The notes: generated by a model not told the origin, from the sequence alone. A stretch of DNA of 64,000 nucleotides from Nymphaea colorata (GCF_008831285.2 NC_045138.2:43391115-43455114); one strand, 5' to 3'; counted from the stretch's first letter, positions 10,871 to 28,788 are shown. Numbers and translations: made by a program.

Positions 10871-12778
10871 CATAGGGAGAATGAAACCTTAGAGTGATTC
10901 TTCACATTTCTTTATTTCATCACATTCATTTTCCATGGGTAAATGATGCCCAAGTGATTGAACCCATAATCATGATGTGAATTTGAAGCTCCTTACTTAC
11001 GTAGTTTGATAATGTTCTCATATAACTAATTTTGCACACTATATTCATAATACTATATCTCCTAGCCAAGGAAACCTTTTCCAATTTTGTAAAAGGAAGC
11101 TACTTGCTTGACATAAAAGGAGGCTAAGTCCCAAATTTTAGGAGAATCCACATCCGTTTGCCTAAACTTACTTCATTACAAAGATGGCTGCAAAGTAGGA
11201 CAGCTGAAATTTTACAACAGTAAACAATATTTCTATTATAGGTTGTGCACTCCCTTTTTTGTGTTTATGCACAGGTCTCCTAACCAACAGGTGAAAGATA
11301 TTTTCTACTATACCGAAAGGATCACCCCAACTTTTAGCCTCATCAAAGCCCACTTGGTAGGTCTTCCTTAGCTTCTAATATGTTCGCCAGATTGTATGTT
11401 ACAGTTCCAACCTTTCAAGATCTATGAATTTTGAATAGACGGTCCACCACCTAACATCAAATATAGGTTGCCTAGCCTCAATCTAACACTTGAGTGTTGT
11501 TTATACCAGCCAAATAAAAGTTGACCTCAATTTTCAGAAAAGTTAGAGCTTGTTATTTATATATTTTCAAACTCTCAAAATCCTATGTTCTGGAATGTAA
11601 CATAGAAGTAGAATATTATCACATTCACCTTGATTTCACTTTTGGGATGTTTTTCACGTCATTCCTGGATTAAGTATCTTCCATGTGGTTAATAGACTCT
11701 CATATGATTTCACAGGCTGTCTAGGAAATCAAGGGTTTGGGTTAATTCGTGTTATGTTACATCAAAATTAGGCACATGTCCACACTCACTACCTGTCATC
11801 CATGTTTAGAACTTGTCATTACCTATAAATGTTTTCCACGCCTGATCAGTATTCCTTATAACATTTTGCATTCATTAGCTAAAGTTTCATGCATAGTTGA
11901 CCTATATCCCATGATCAGGAGTCAATGTGAAACAGATCTGAAGTAGATAGATCTGTTGGTATGTAGGAACCATTCCAAATTAATATCATGCATGTCATCT
12001 TCGGTTGTGATACTTTACACATGTCTAAGATGTTTATGTATTGTGGTTCCTAAAGTTCACCACTTTGAGTAGATATTTCCTTCATGTTCATTTATGTTCT
12101 AATTTTCATACATGCATCTGGTATCTAGGTTTGCATTGGGAAAACATGTACAAAATAAGAAGAATTGTCTACTACTTTTTCATATTATAGAGGAATTTCG
12201 AATTGTGTATACATTCCTTTTGGGTTCTTTCTTGTTATGTTGTTCTTAATTTTGAGAATTTCATATTGAATATAGTTTTCCTTTCATGAAAACATGTATG
12301 AAATGCTTTGTCATGCGTTGCAAATACTTGCACTTTGCAATTCTTTACAACATTGGCCAATGTGAATGATATCCACACATATGCACCACTCTCTTAGAAA
12401 CCAATGTGGGTTTGACACCATCCACATAGTAGCTAGAGCTTCATATCCAAAGAAGGTTGAATGCCTTGGCATTTTCGATGGCACAATTTCAAATGAGCAT
12501 CATGTTTTCTGAATGTGTTTTAAATATGATTTCAACTTTAGTTACATAAATGCAAGTTTCTAACTTGGTTTCAAATGCTATTTTCAACTTGTTTTCTAAA
12601 ATTATTTTTCAAAAACTTTATTTTGTAGCATGTGACACATCACTTTTGGATGTATGTGCTAAATTGGTTTCTAAAACCAGTTTTTTTCATCTACGTTCTA
12701 AATCAAGTTTCTAGCTTTTGTTTCAAAATTTAAATTTATATTCCAAACTTGGTTTATAAAATGCATGCATCATATAGC
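10871..12778. other. Intergenic, no feature recognised
   Basis: AT-rich sequence with only short reading frames on both strands. I see no domain motif, tandem array or terminal repeat. Confidence 0.6.
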
Positions 12779-12781
12779 TTT

Positions 12782-14827
12782 AGAGGCCGTTTGATGGCAA
12801 TGGAACAAGCTAGAACAGGCACGTGCATTCCATTCATTATCATGTACATCAAGCGCTGTCTGGGAACATAACGGACAGAGCAGACACTGGGACAGGGGCA
12901 TATATTTCTCCCCTGTCCTATACCATTCTGTGGTTAACCACGGAACTGACAGGACGCTCGCTCGAGCTCGCCTCCCTCTCTTGATACTCATCTCTCTCTC
13001 TCTCTCTCATTTCTCTCCAAGAGTGCTTGCACACTGCTCCTCACTGATGCTATGGAGATGAAGTTTGTCTCTCCCATCACTCACCATGAATCACTGCTCA
13101 CTGGTCCTCACAATGCGGCAGTGATGATATCCAACGATCAATTGCTATTTGCACTCTTTCTCCCTCTCTTAGTACCTGGATTTCTCGCCCATCTCTTGCT
13201 GCTTACCATAGTTTAGCAAGTATGACTGTTCTTCACCATCTATGTTCATTCTTCTCCCAATCTCCATCTTCTGAATGAGGGGTTTAGGGCATATAAAAGG
13301 CTCTGGTCTCCTACTCTAACCGATGACCATGCTTTGGAGCTTCATGAAAAAGCCATCGAGTTCTCTTACTCATTCTCTTTCTCTCCAGCTTCAGCGCTAA
13401 ATCGCATGAGATGCTTCATTTGCAACCCTTCTACAGCCTTTTTGTAGCCAGCTTCATATCCGTCAAATGACACATTTCAACCCTTTGATGGCCAGCTTCA
13501 TCCCTATATTGTGGAACGCCGCCTCATTGCAGCCCTTCTACAGGTAGGTCATAGATTTCTCTCACTCACTCTATCTTTCTTTCTCACCCTTTCTCTCTCA
13601 CTCATTGTCTACTTCCCTCACTCAAATTGTATTTTAGTAAGAACAACACATTTGCAGCTCTTTTGAAGTTATGTATCAAGACTTGCACTCCACATGTTTG
13701 ATAACATGTTTGATCTATGGAACTCTTTTGACAATAAAATATCTCAGGTTCTGGCTATGATTTTTTTTGAACTTTTTAGATTCATAATGTTGGTCCTTGA
13801 TGAATAATGAAAATCTCGCTCTGTAAAATCATTTCCTGCCCATGCCTCTAAAATGATAACTTACTACCGAAGGAATGAATTTTTATCACTCCAACTGTGC
13901 CTATAAAGCGAAGAAGCAAAATCAGTCAGTTTCCACTCTCGGTTTTCACTCTGCTCACATCTTAGATTTTGGTCACACAAGGCAGTACCACATTACCATA
14001 GACAGATTTCAGAATGTAAACAGAGGTTTAGAAGCTCCCCTGCAGTCCTTTCCACCAAAGAGGGGAAAAGTGAAGGCAAACATTTGAAAGAAGCTCAAGG
14101 CAGCAGTTTTCTGCAAGAAGGTTCATGACTCCATGGCTGCTGCAAAGTATTCTTGGTTTCCATCATCATCACTGAAGGGTAAAAGTTGACAGATATTGAA
14201 AGAAAAACTATCAAATGCTATGTTCTTTATTTTTTCTTTTGAATGCATGTCCATATGGAATCTTAGTGAAAATTTGGTGATAAACCAACAAGAATTGTGT
14301 ACCGTGTGCCTTTGTACTGTGCTTTATACTGTGGATTCTTGTAAAAAGGGCATGACTCAGTTCAAGTCTCAGCATATCATTGTATTCAGTTCTATAGCTT
14401 AAACATAGAATTGGGAAACTGGTCAAGCGAACTTTCTTTGAACGAACTATCATAGCAAGCTCTGAGAGATCAACAGTCTTTCGAATTAATGATCTCTTTC
14501 TCTCTCTCTCTCTCTTTATATATATATATATATATATGAGAAAGAGAGTGAGAGAAAACTATTGCTTCATCTTGGCTATTCAAACAATTTCTTTGAGTAT
14601 TGTTATAATGGAACAAGAGACTCCAAGAAACAAACATTGGACAGGCGAACAAGACAGACAATACAGGTAGAGATAAAACAAACGTTGGACATACGGAACA
14701 TGATGTTCGTTCTTAAAACTGTCAAACGATGGACAGAGAACAACATTGACAGGATGGATAGAACAACAGTGTGATAGACAGAACGTCCTGTCGGTTCTAT
14801 CCTATGGTACAACCATCAAACGACTTC
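12782..14827. mobile_element. Non-autonomous PIF/Harbinger-like element, 2046 bp
   Basis: The left end GAGGCCGTTTGATGG and the right end, read inverted, GAAGTCGTTTGATGG agree at 13 of 15 positions. Both are flanked by TTA (12779-12781 and 14828-14830), the target duplication typical of PIF/Harbinger. Subterminal regions on both sides carry scattered GACAG/CTGTC motifs (for example 12860-12960 and 14640-14790), as in transposase-binding subterminal repeats. No reading frame inside exceeds about 80 codons and no DDE or Myb-like motif was found, so it appears non-autonomous. The interior includes a CT-rich part (about 12990-13620) and a (CT)n(TA)n microsatellite. Confidence 0.65.
14498..14538. 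repeat. (CT)n(TA)n microsatellite
   Basis: A (TC) run passes directly into a (TA) run, inside the Harbinger-like element near its right end. Confidence 0.9.
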
Positions 14828-14999
14828 TTAGGATCCTTTAGACACCCCAAAATGTTTGATTGCCAACATGACCATTTCACTATTCTTGATGGAGATTTTT
14901 TCATTCCAATACAAAAGTGAAAGATTACACATACCTGGATTTTATAATCCAAATGTTAAGAAAATGACTACTTTGCCCTTAGTCATCCTCAATTTGCCT

Positions 15000-16400
15000 A
15001 AATTTTGTCCAATTTTCATGAAATGACTTTAGACCTATTGTCTTTAGCTCAATTTGAGTTAATCGCCTAGAATCTAACTTATTTTTCATTTCAACTCATC
15101 TCTCTCACATGTCTAAAGTGCTTAGTGTTAATTCAAACTTTTGAGCTGAAATTCCCACAATATGGGATTCAAATTGGTGGTTTCTTTTTATCAATGTGAT
15201 CAGGCATGTCTCAAGAGAGTCTTTCTATCAATGTGATCAGGCATGTCTCAAGAGAGTATTATCAACTTAAGTTTGATAGATTACCCTTAGATCACACAAT
15301 TCACCATTGCCTTGGAGCGCACTATCTTGTCTGAATCTGGACATTATCCCTTGTGGCTTTAGAGCTAAATTATAATCAATCCCATATTCTAATTTTTATC
15401 TAAGCAAACCAATGGATTTGACGTCACTCGAAGAGAGTATATCAATGCATCTATTTCTCCCAAACAAGTCAAAAATCACTGTTTTCCATTTTACCCCTCA
15501 CATTTCCATTTTATAGCTTGGTCAACTTTGAAAGTTTTGTTTTTCCAATGGCAAATGAAGTCATTTTTTCATGAAATTTCAAATGAACACACTTTTTTTG
15601 ATTTGTCTATGATTTTACATAGTTTGATGTCCACCCAAACTCGCAGAACATAGTTTTTTGTATTAGTGGCAAACCAGTCTTTTGGAAAATGTGCATGATT
15701 TTCATATTTCTAAGTTAGGAGCCACATGAACTTAACTTACATGTTTTATATGCTAGACTTTATCCCAGCATGGCTCACACAGGGTCTGAGTTTGCCTTGA
15801 ATTGAGCTCAGATCAAAATTGAACTCAGTCAGATCAATTTGATTTAAAACTAAACCTACTTGACTTGAGCCTGGTCTAGACGTATGTTTAGTGTAGCCCA
15901 AACTCAAAATAGGCCCAAGTCAACCTCTTGGCACTAAGTGTGAACTCATTGGAGCCCAAGCTCTAGATCTCAAGTCTTGATTTTTGAACTCCAAATATCC
16001 AATTTGGGTCTATAATATGCATTGTTTTAGATATGGAACTCATATATGACATCCAAAATCAATTTTCGCAATCTAGAGCATGATCTAAACCTTTGATCTC
16101 AATCCAAAATTCAATTCTATCTCAAGAGTTAGATCAGAATCCAAATCAAGCATCAGACCTTCAATCCAATGCTTTCAACTGATTTATCATGAACACGATT
16201 GATCCTAGCCATCCATGTCAGGGCTAGCCAGGATTTTTCTTCATTTTCAAAAAAGAGGCCGTAAGAGTGCTGCCTTAGTCTAATGAAGTGTGGCCCCTTG
16301 ATCAAATCTACAAGCAGATCTCAATCCTCAATCTATTGACACTTCAACAATCCATGTTTTTCATTTTCTGATTTTTTGATTGGCTAGAATTTGCTAAAAT
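15000..16400 (-). repeat. Old diverged repeat, inverted relative to 22560 and 25230 copies
   Basis: Contains TCAA/AGGC-rich text (15780-16160) and a block at about 15550-15600 (GGCAAATGAAGTCATTTTTT) that resembles the reverse complement of about 23130-23170. The match is weak and patchy. Probably an ancient noncoding repeat or LTR remnant. Boundaries are approximate. Confidence 0.3.
15189..15257. repeat. 37-bp tandem duplication
   Basis: The 32 bp from TATCAATGTGATCAGGCATG onward occur at 15189 and again, identically, at 15226, separated by CTTTC. Identity across the copied part suggests a recent local duplication within otherwise old sequence. Confidence 0.9.
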
Positions 16401-16414
16401 CTAGTAAAAAACCT

Positions 16415-16423
16415 TATAAATAG
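16415..16423 (+). promoter_or_regulatory. TATA-box-like site
   Basis: TATAAATAG followed by GGGTGAG matches the plant TATA consensus well. It lies at the end of the old repeat at 15000-16400 and no gene follows, so it may be the remains of an LTR promoter. Confidence 0.3.
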
Positions 16424-16652
16424 GGGTGAGATCGTTCCAACCTTTTATTCTCCTACTTTGGCACATTTTTCAAGATAAGCCCTCCCCTCTCTTGCTCATT
16501 TTATTCATTTTGGTTGATATTAATGATTTCCTTTCCTTTATCACAAATTCCAAGGCATTTCTAAGGGTTTGGACGTGGACCAGCAAGGGTGAAAGAGGAA
16601 AAGAAGAGAAAAAGAGGAAGAAGAAGAAAAGAAGAAAGATGAAAAGGGCATG

Positions 16653-20589
<3,937 letters not shown>

Positions 20590-22300
20590 TTGTTAAGCAA
20601 TAGTTTTGGGGATTCAACAGCCAGACCTACCTATTGGAGGCAGGTATTGGTTCTCCCCTTACCATGTACTTGTGGAAAATGATCCTGTACATAGGTGAGG
20701 CCTGAGGAGAATGGAAAACTAACTTGTAAAACCCATGAAAGAGTTTATGCCATGTACATTAGATTCTATCCAAGTCTATCAGCATACCATGCTATGAAGC
20801 TACTGATGATCATGAAAACCCTTAAGAAATTCAATATAGGTGTCCAAGCCCATTTTCAAAACAGTCTTGCTAGAACCATGTCTCTAGGGAGTGTTGTATT
20901 CATACATGTGTTTAACCTTGTTTGACATTTGTTTGACGAATGCATACTTCATGGAGTTTATTAACAGCTGGGTGTAGTTCTCAAATTGTCCTCACCCTTA
21001 CCATGTGAAAACCATCCAAAGTTTCAAAATCTAGTCATTCTACCACTTAGGATTTATCTTGGTCTATTATGAGCCAAACATGTCAAACATTTTTTAACCT
21101 CTCTATTGGGTCGGCTTCAGTAGACACAGTCACTTTCAGTCCAGTTTGGCCATCTCAAGATCCTGATCAAATTGTCTATCTTGACCCCATTATCTTGTGT
21201 CTTCCAGTCACCGTATTCTAAACACATCCCCACTGTCACATTGTAAACTCCATCCTACAAGGAGACCTTGATATCGTCGTCTTCCTGAGGGATGCTCCTA
21301 TTTCAGGGTAGTACTCAGAGTGACTGTAGTAGTTCTTGATAGCAAAGCCTAGATATCATGATGAATGTGGATTAGAGATATTTTCCTTTGCTCACAAGAA
21401 GGAGGTGAATGTATTGTTGATTCAAGTGTTGTCAAGATATGAAACCCCCTACACATGCACATTCTGGTTTCCGTGGGGAGAGATGACACTGCTCATAGAC
21501 AAGATCTCTAGCATCCTTGGTCACTTTGATCCAGCAAGCGACATCAGAGACCTAGTCAAAAGTCAATTCTTGGTCAACAAAAGGATGGTCAACTACTAGG
21601 AGCTACTTCATAGACTGATTGGATTTAAAACATGGAACTTATAGTTAGAAAACAATACTCATCTCATGGACATCCACACCCACTTAGAGGCATGGCAGAG
21701 CATATGTTGGCCTAACTGAAGTCCACAAAAGAGAGGACCTAGAAGGCTATGCTTTTGTGCACTGTTGGACTACTCATCTTCACTAACGGGCATGGTACTA
21801 TGGACCTTCTCACACTACAATTGGGGGACCTACTACTCCAAGACCTTATCAGTAGCATGGCGGGGCTTGCCTTTTTATACAGATGACTCACTAGACAAGC
21901 GATGTTGTAGTTGTCGACAGTCAAAGGATGCACCTGGTTTTTGTAGAAATGATTCTATCAACACACAATCTGAAAGAAGCAAGATTTCAGGCCATATAGT
22001 GACTACATTCTCTCTCTGCATGCATATCATCAGCTGCTAGATGACATGACTAAGGAACAGGTTGTGTGGGACTTTTGTGATCAAGAGGAGTGCCCAACCA
22101 TGTATATTTACCACGAGTAGTACACCGAAATTTTACTGATGGGACCATTTTTGGTCATGCCTTATCACATGGAGAGATGCATAACATAGTTCTATAAAAT
22201 ACAGTTGACTTCTTTTGATGTTCCAAAGGGAGATCCCATCATCATCGATCAACATTTGGGGTCCAAGGAATGGAAGCATGTCAGCACTTTAGCAACAACA
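20590..22300 (+). pseudogene. Decayed plant-mobile-domain-like coding fragment, copy 2
   Basis: The better-preserved copy. A frame at 21336-21599 reads ETPYTCTFWFPWGEMTLL and continues through ISSILGHFDPASDIRDLV, matching the plant mobile domain pattern in which a short aromatic block and GE.T are followed by a hydrophobic segment. Further on, at 22130-22210, GPFLVMPYHMER and then FYKIQ fit the later part of the same domain (PL..F..VE.H...). Stops interrupt between blocks (for example after 21597 and within 22110-22200). The upstream part (20695-20925) stays open for 76 codons and has its counterpart in copy 1. Plant mobile domains occur in transposon-related proteins and in a few host genes such as MAIL1; here decay makes activity implausible. 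Confidence 0.5.
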
Positions 22301-22559
22301 AATTGGACAATTATTTAGAGGAATGATCTTGTCCATGGTCTACCTAGTAGATCTAGATAGTATATGTCATGGTGGAGGAGTGTCACCCAAATTCAAAGAG
22401 AGCCTTCCAAAAGTAGATATAGAACATGTTATAGTTTTGGAAATAAAATAGATTCAGAATCATCGAACACAAATTTAATTCTACCTATATTGCACTAATC
22501 AACATAGAATGTGAAAATTGGTGATGTATTAAATGAATATCATGCACACAAATGCTTAC

Positions 22560-23700
22560 AAATGGATCACTAGCCTGAATTTGATACTGGGATCCAAGAT
22601 CAAGATCCAGATCTAGAGAAAGTTCTAGAGTTCATATCTATATATGATAGATAGATTTAGATTGTGATCTAAGGTTAGGTTTTGAAATATAAAACGATGG
22701 AACTGGATTAAGTTTTGAACAAAAGATTTGGATTGGGCATCAACCCTATACTTGGCTTGATCTAGTCTAGAAGGGTTCATACTCGGCCAAAATATGTTGA
22801 ACCTTTAGGATATGGGTCTAGACATAGCTGAATGTAGGTGAGACTGGGCAAAGGTCAAGTGGGTTCACATCTAGTTTAACGAGGTTCAACCTCAACCTGA
22901 TTCAGTTCTAATTAGGCTCACACCCTACATGAGCCTCGTGGGTCCAATATTGAAGCACATAAACTCCAACTTAAGTTCATGTATTTCTTAACTTAGGTTT
23001 ATAAAAAAATATGCATGCATTGGTAAAAGACAAAATGTCCCTGGCACAAAAACTGGGTTCAATGATTCATGTAGGCTTGCTGACCACACAACAAGGTGTA
23101 TATGGTAGAAAGGAGAAGACCTGCAAAATTTGATTAAAAATGGCTTGATTTGCCCTTTCAAAAACTCAATTTTTTAAATCATTTGTATCAAAATGAACAT
23201 CAGTTGAGGGCAAAATGGAAACTTCTAATTTAGGGAACTCCATTCATCCAAAGTTGGAAATACTCAGTTAAAGAATATCTTATTGTAACAACATGAAGAA
23301 ATTGAGAAATTGATTACGTTGGTCAGAATTTAGTTCAGGAGATTGAGCTGCACTAAAGTGAGATGTCTAGAACTTGACAACACTTAGTAAATTTGTAGAT
23401 CCCTAAATGAACTCAAATTAAATTATTGAATTAAAGCTATAGCTAGAAATACTTAGATCGAGTACTAAAGAATGTGATCCTAGCTCCAAGTGAGCTACAT
23501 GTTCAAGATTGATGGAATATAATGCAAACCTATCAAAATGGGTGAGATAGTGCCACTTTGATTCAGGACAATTCCTATACGGTTCAAATTTGCACCCTGA
23601 AACTGAAAGTAATTTAGGAAATACCTTCTTGACACTACGAAGATTCTATCTTGTGGTTGGTTTGGATTGACATGATCCATACATTCTAAAAATGGCATGT
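22560..23700 (+). repeat. Old diverged repeat, copy at 22.6 kb
   Basis: GGGTTCA/GGTCTAG-rich text followed by an AT-rich part. The stretch from TTAGTAAATTTGTAGATC (about 23385) through about 23490 lines up loosely with 26090-26190 in the same order and orientation. Looks like a noncoding transposon or LTR remnant. Boundaries are approximate. Confidence 0.35.
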
Positions 23701-25229
23701 GATTGGTATCAATGAGCTGATCAAGTTAGAGTAAGCTTGTTCTGAGCTAGGGTAAACTTGGCAACAAAAGTCTAACGACTATCCATTATCATAATCCAAT
23801 ATTTTCTTGTCCTTCTAGGACTATACTCAATTAGGGTTGTTGTTTAAATTCAACTAGGATCGGTCCCCTCATATTGGCTTCAATGTCTGGTCTAAGTAAG
23901 ACATTGAAACAATTTTATAAGGGTTGGCAAAAGGGAACCTAATTCTAGGGCTTTGGGGACCAAGTAAAGGGTTCTATGGCCAGTCTAGGTAGGCCTTGGA
24001 AGACACGAATAAAGCCTACCTTTAGCTTCGATCCTGATCATGTATGAATATAGGGTTTTCGAAAATAGTTTTAGGTAAAAGCTTGTTTTAGAGATCTTTC
24101 ACAAAATCTATGATTTATAACTCATGCTTGTGTACAGGCTAAGCCTAGATACAGTTTTCAAATTCTAGTGCTATTACCTTAAGGCATGGTATTAGTCATG
24201 CTTGACTTAGCTTCTATACAAGTTTTGTTGCATCTGCGACATGTGGGCCATAGTGCTTATTTAAAACTTAGTGTAATGCATGCCTAGTTCTAAGCAATTA
24301 TATTGATGAAAACTATATGCTTTATGCAGTAGATAAGATAAAATTAAAATTAAGAATTAAATTAGAAATAGGAAAAGGGTAGGAGGCATACCTGACCATC
24401 ATGCCTATCCTCAAGATAAGAAAATAAAATCTATTTAGGAAAATAGGAAATTCTTCCACTGCGTGCCTAAGAAAAATAAATTATCCTAGACCTAGTAATA
24501 TAAAAAAATAAATTAACCTAGATCAGAAACTAAAACTACTCTAATCTTTGTTAAGAAAGTAGTAAAATGCCCAAGACATGCTGCTAAAACAATAGAAAAT
24601 ACAGAAGAGAAGAAAAAAAAACCTTAGTTGCATACTTAGAATGGATGTGGACAATGACCCTCCTATCTTAGTCAAACTTGGCTAGAGAAGTTGACTAAGT
24701 GATACTTCACCTTGAACCAATATGTAACACAGACTCTAAGAGCCTTTTTAAAAATTTTACTTTTTCTCTCAACCCAGCTAGTTAAGCATTATTTGGATTT
24801 TAGCAAACTGTATGTGCCTTTTCAGCAGCTCTTGATGTCATTCTCTGTAAGAGGGACATCACCTTTTTCTATAGCTGCCCAGACGAGAGAATTCCTCCAG
24901 GCTTTGCAATACAATACAAAATTTTTTGCCTTTGAATTTATGTTCATATAACACAATATTGAAGAAAATTGAGCTCAAAACCTTATCGAATAATGCACAT
25001 GATTTATAGATTGCAACAATATTTTATTCATGTTTTGATCAATTCAGGATGAAAATTGATTCTCACAAATGTAGATCAATCTTCTCAAAATTCTAGAAAG
25101 CTATTTTCTCTCAGTTGATTAACAGTAGAGTGAAAATGAAAGAGATATTTTTACACAAAACGATATGATATACATGATATGAGAGATAGATATTTGGTGT
25201 GGAAATGAATGTGTCCGGGTTCAATAATA
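23701..25229. other. Intergenic between two old repeat copies
   Basis: AT-rich, and A-rich around 24290-24630. No reading frame above 80 codons and no domain motif. A short frame at 24712-24951 has no recognisable similarity. Confidence 0.5.
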
Positions 25230-26400
25230 TGAACTTTGGTCTAGTTCTGATTTTCTGATCCAAAGCAAGATTTGGGTTGAAAGAAAGTTATAGAAATTGA
25301 TCTTGTTTATGATATCCTATTTAGATTTGATATCTGAAGATAAGGGTCTGAAGTGAAGATCTGGACATACAGAGATGCAGATTATAGATACAAAATTTGA
25401 CATAGAAATCTTGATTGTTGATATGGGGTTGGGTGCACCCTAGCCAGGCTCAATCTGAGATACATGGCTTAGATTCATTGGGTTCAACGTGCTCTGGGTT
25501 AGGTCAAGTTTTAGGTTCAATCTAGACCAGATTAGACATGGGTTCTGCTAAGCTAGCTTAAGCTAGGTTGACTTCCAGGTACATAGTAGGTTGAGAATAG
25601 GTGTGGACCCACTAGGTTCAGTTCTAGGTGCCTAAGCACATTCATGACCTTAAAGTTAGGTGTATATACCATTGGACTTCAGTTTATGCATTAATAATGT
25701 GTACAAAAAAGGAGAACATTGCCACATAAAAATTTGATTTTTTTTTAGGCTGCGTTAACAAACTGACCTTACTCCATCGATGGTCAAGTCAAGTTATAGG
25801 CACAAGCCAAGTTCCAGGTCAATTCCATCATTTGTCCCTTAAATCACATTTTTTAAAAATTGACTGATATGTAAATGGCTCATTTCAGAGTGACCATGAA
25901 AAGCGATTGGGAAAATAAATATTTAGGGCACACCAACCCAAACTAAACTTTATAAATACTCTAGTGAATATATTTGATCACAAATTAGTGAAGAAATTGG
26001 AAATTTTACACCACAATTGATAAAAAAAATGTGCTCAAAAGTTGAGCTATGCACTGATTGTCATATGTGGAACTAGATATCCCTTAGTAGATCTATAGAA
26101 TTGCAATTGAACTCAATTTAAAAAGAATGAATTCGAACTGAGCTAATAATACTTACATCCAATATTAAATAATATGATCTCTGCTTGACTTAAGTTGATT
26201 AGTTCTGGTTGAACCCAAATTCAACTTTGATCCTACCCAATAGGAGAGAGAGTGATAGAGTTTAATTAGACATCTCAGCCTAGAACCAAAATGTAGATTT
26301 TAGAACACAAAGTAACTCATGTTTTAATTAGGTTATACTGAGGTGATCCAAAATCAAGCTCGTTCAGGTCTGAAGGTGCCTTGGTAATCTAATTCAATGA
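25230..26400 (+). repeat. Old diverged repeat, copy at 25.2 kb
   Basis: Same orientation as 22560-23700: GGTTCA/GGTTGA-rich first half (25430-25640), AT-rich second half, then a block at 26090-26190 resembling about 23385-23490. The two are about 2.7 kb apart. Divergence is too high to call them an LTR pair by eye. Confidence 0.35.
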
Positions 26401-28783
26401 GTTGCCTTGGGTTAGAGTTAGTTGTTTTGGGCTAAATAAAAGTCATACTCTAACAGCTCCGGAATCCTAATTGGCTTGCGGTGCAGTTTTGAATATAAAT
26501 ATAATTTGCAACCCATTTCAAATCCTTGTTCACATATATAATCAAATATATTGTTGCAATATAAAGTAAAACCATGCACCGATTGTATTTACCGGATTTT
26601 ACAAATAGTAAGTTGAGTCTAACTCTAGGACAAATGTTTTATTATCAACATATATAATAAAAATCTGGAAAAAAATCACAATATAATCAAAAGAGAACAA
26701 GAATTCCAATACTCAACAGTTATAGTTCTACATTGCACTGATGCTTACACAAAATGTTCTAAAAAACATAACAAAATAAAAGAAGGGAAAAGTCTAAAAT
26801 ATAAATGTGGCGACCTTTTGAACACACTAGAACTCCTTGATCTTCAATGGTGCCTTGATCTTCTCCAACGTGTGCGGCCTTCAATCTACTTGTCGTTGCT
26901 TCACTTCCCTCTCGAGTACGTTGTGAACTCTCTAGGAAAGAGTATTCAACTGGAGAACATGTAAGAAAGCAAAAAAACAACTATACTATATTGCCGTGCA
27001 CAATAACAAGATACTTTCTATGTAAGTTTGTGTATGTGTGTGTTAACTGGTTTCTAATATAAAATGCAAACCAATGTGACAAAAGTGTCTAAAACTTGGC
27101 TAATGCTGGCTACCTCAAGTCTAGACTAGTTAACTTAATCATTCTTGCATGAACTCAAAATATGCAACTCACTACCATGGGTTGCTAAAATACAAAATAA
27201 TCCTAGAAGTAAGAAACTAAATACTAAAAACTATAAATTTCGAAGAATAATAATCTAAAACTATCAAACTACAATGAGGAATACACCAAAATATCAAATG
27301 TTCAAGCAAAACATACACTTTTTTTTCTAAGACAGTTCATATTTAAAAACTAAGTATATCTACTAATCAATTTATTTACTACAACAGAATTTTGCAGTAA
27401 AAACAAGACAAAATACCCGTACACTATACTTGAGTCCTGAAAACAGCAAAAAACGGTTTGAACTACTAAATTAACTATAATTAAAAATGAACAATTAACT
27501 TTTTCTTGAAAAGTAGACCCACGTGAAGGATAAATAATAAATACACATAAGCAAACAACAATTTCAACTATGTGATGCTTTCAACCATTGCAAATACACT
27601 GGCCTGCAATATAGTAAGCTTAAGGCTTTAATGTTCTACACTAATATAACAAACAAACTAGTCTCTAATCTAAAGATCAATACTTCTCATTAGATAAATG
27701 CATAAATTAAACTACAACTATACAAGTAATGGTGACACAAGTAGAAATCAAGTTTAAGTAACCATGCAATGTAAACTGCTACTTTTACTTAATCGATATG
27801 AAGTCCAAACACTAAAACTGGCTATACATGACTATTTGAAAACTAAAGAACATGCATTACACTCTACAACAAGTTATTAATTAAAATGAATTAAGAGACA
27901 TTCGGGCACACCCAAACTTCACAACAGTCGACTGCTAATAATGTTCATCTTGCAGCAGCTACCGGTTTTTGAGTGGTTCAGCCGAGCAACTACGAGAGCC
28001 CTACACTTGCGCTACTTAACATCTATGATTCAATTAATAGTAAGCACAAGCTATTTAATAACAATTAATACGTGCAAAGTTACAGCAACCAAAAGCTAAC
28101 ATCACCTATAATTAAGGAAAACAAAAAGGAAAGCAAGGAGCGGGTGCAGCGAGTAGCCTCACTGAGTAGCTAGGGAGCTTCCAATTAGCGCTTAACTACA
28201 ACTATTCTACCTAGACATAGTCTCTAACAGTTAACTTAACAAGCCATAAATATTCATTTTAACACTGCTCAATGAAGAGTTAGACAATTACCTCGGAAAT
28301 GGATATTATAAAGAATACACATGCTTACAAAGCAAACAACTAAGCTATGGAAAACACAAAGAATCAAGCAAACACTCCAATTAATCATCATATGTAAGTA
28401 ATTAACCCACTGTAGTTACTTAACAATTAATTTGTGCTAATGCACATGAAAATATAGCAACTAAAAACTGAAATCCAAAGGTTTTACAAAAATTAGCAGA
28501 ACAAATATGTCATACAGATAGAGAGTTGTCGGTCACAAAAAACCTTAAAAATTATCCAATATGGAGAGAGAGAATAGGAGGGAGGAGCGCTATCTTCATT
28601 CTCACACAACAAGCAAAAACTCAAACGAAGGAGGGAAATTAGATGTTAATAGCCACACGAAGGCGATGATGAGAAGATACATAGACGCATAAAAGCAGGG
28701 TTCAAATGGGAGAAACAGAAGGGGCGTGTTTGTCAGGAGAAACAAAAGGGTCTGCGATGAGGGAGATGAGTAAGCAAACTTGA
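26401..28783. other. Intergenic, no gene recognised
   Basis: AT-rich. A short minus-strand frame at 26759-26980 has no recognised domain. From about 27900 to 28780 the sequence is somewhat richer in GC and purines, and it is the site into which the copia element inserted. Nothing can be assigned. Confidence 0.5.
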
Positions 28784-28788
28784 ATGTT

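Noticed and set aside
12782-14827. hAT origin for the 2-kb element
   Set aside because: No 8-bp target duplication at the ends, whereas the 3-bp TTA on both sides fits PIF/Harbinger.
22560-26400. The direct repeats at 22.6 and 25.2 kb as an LTR pair of one element
   Set aside because: Too diverged for a pair by eye, no coding remnant between them, and no primer site or polypurine tract found.
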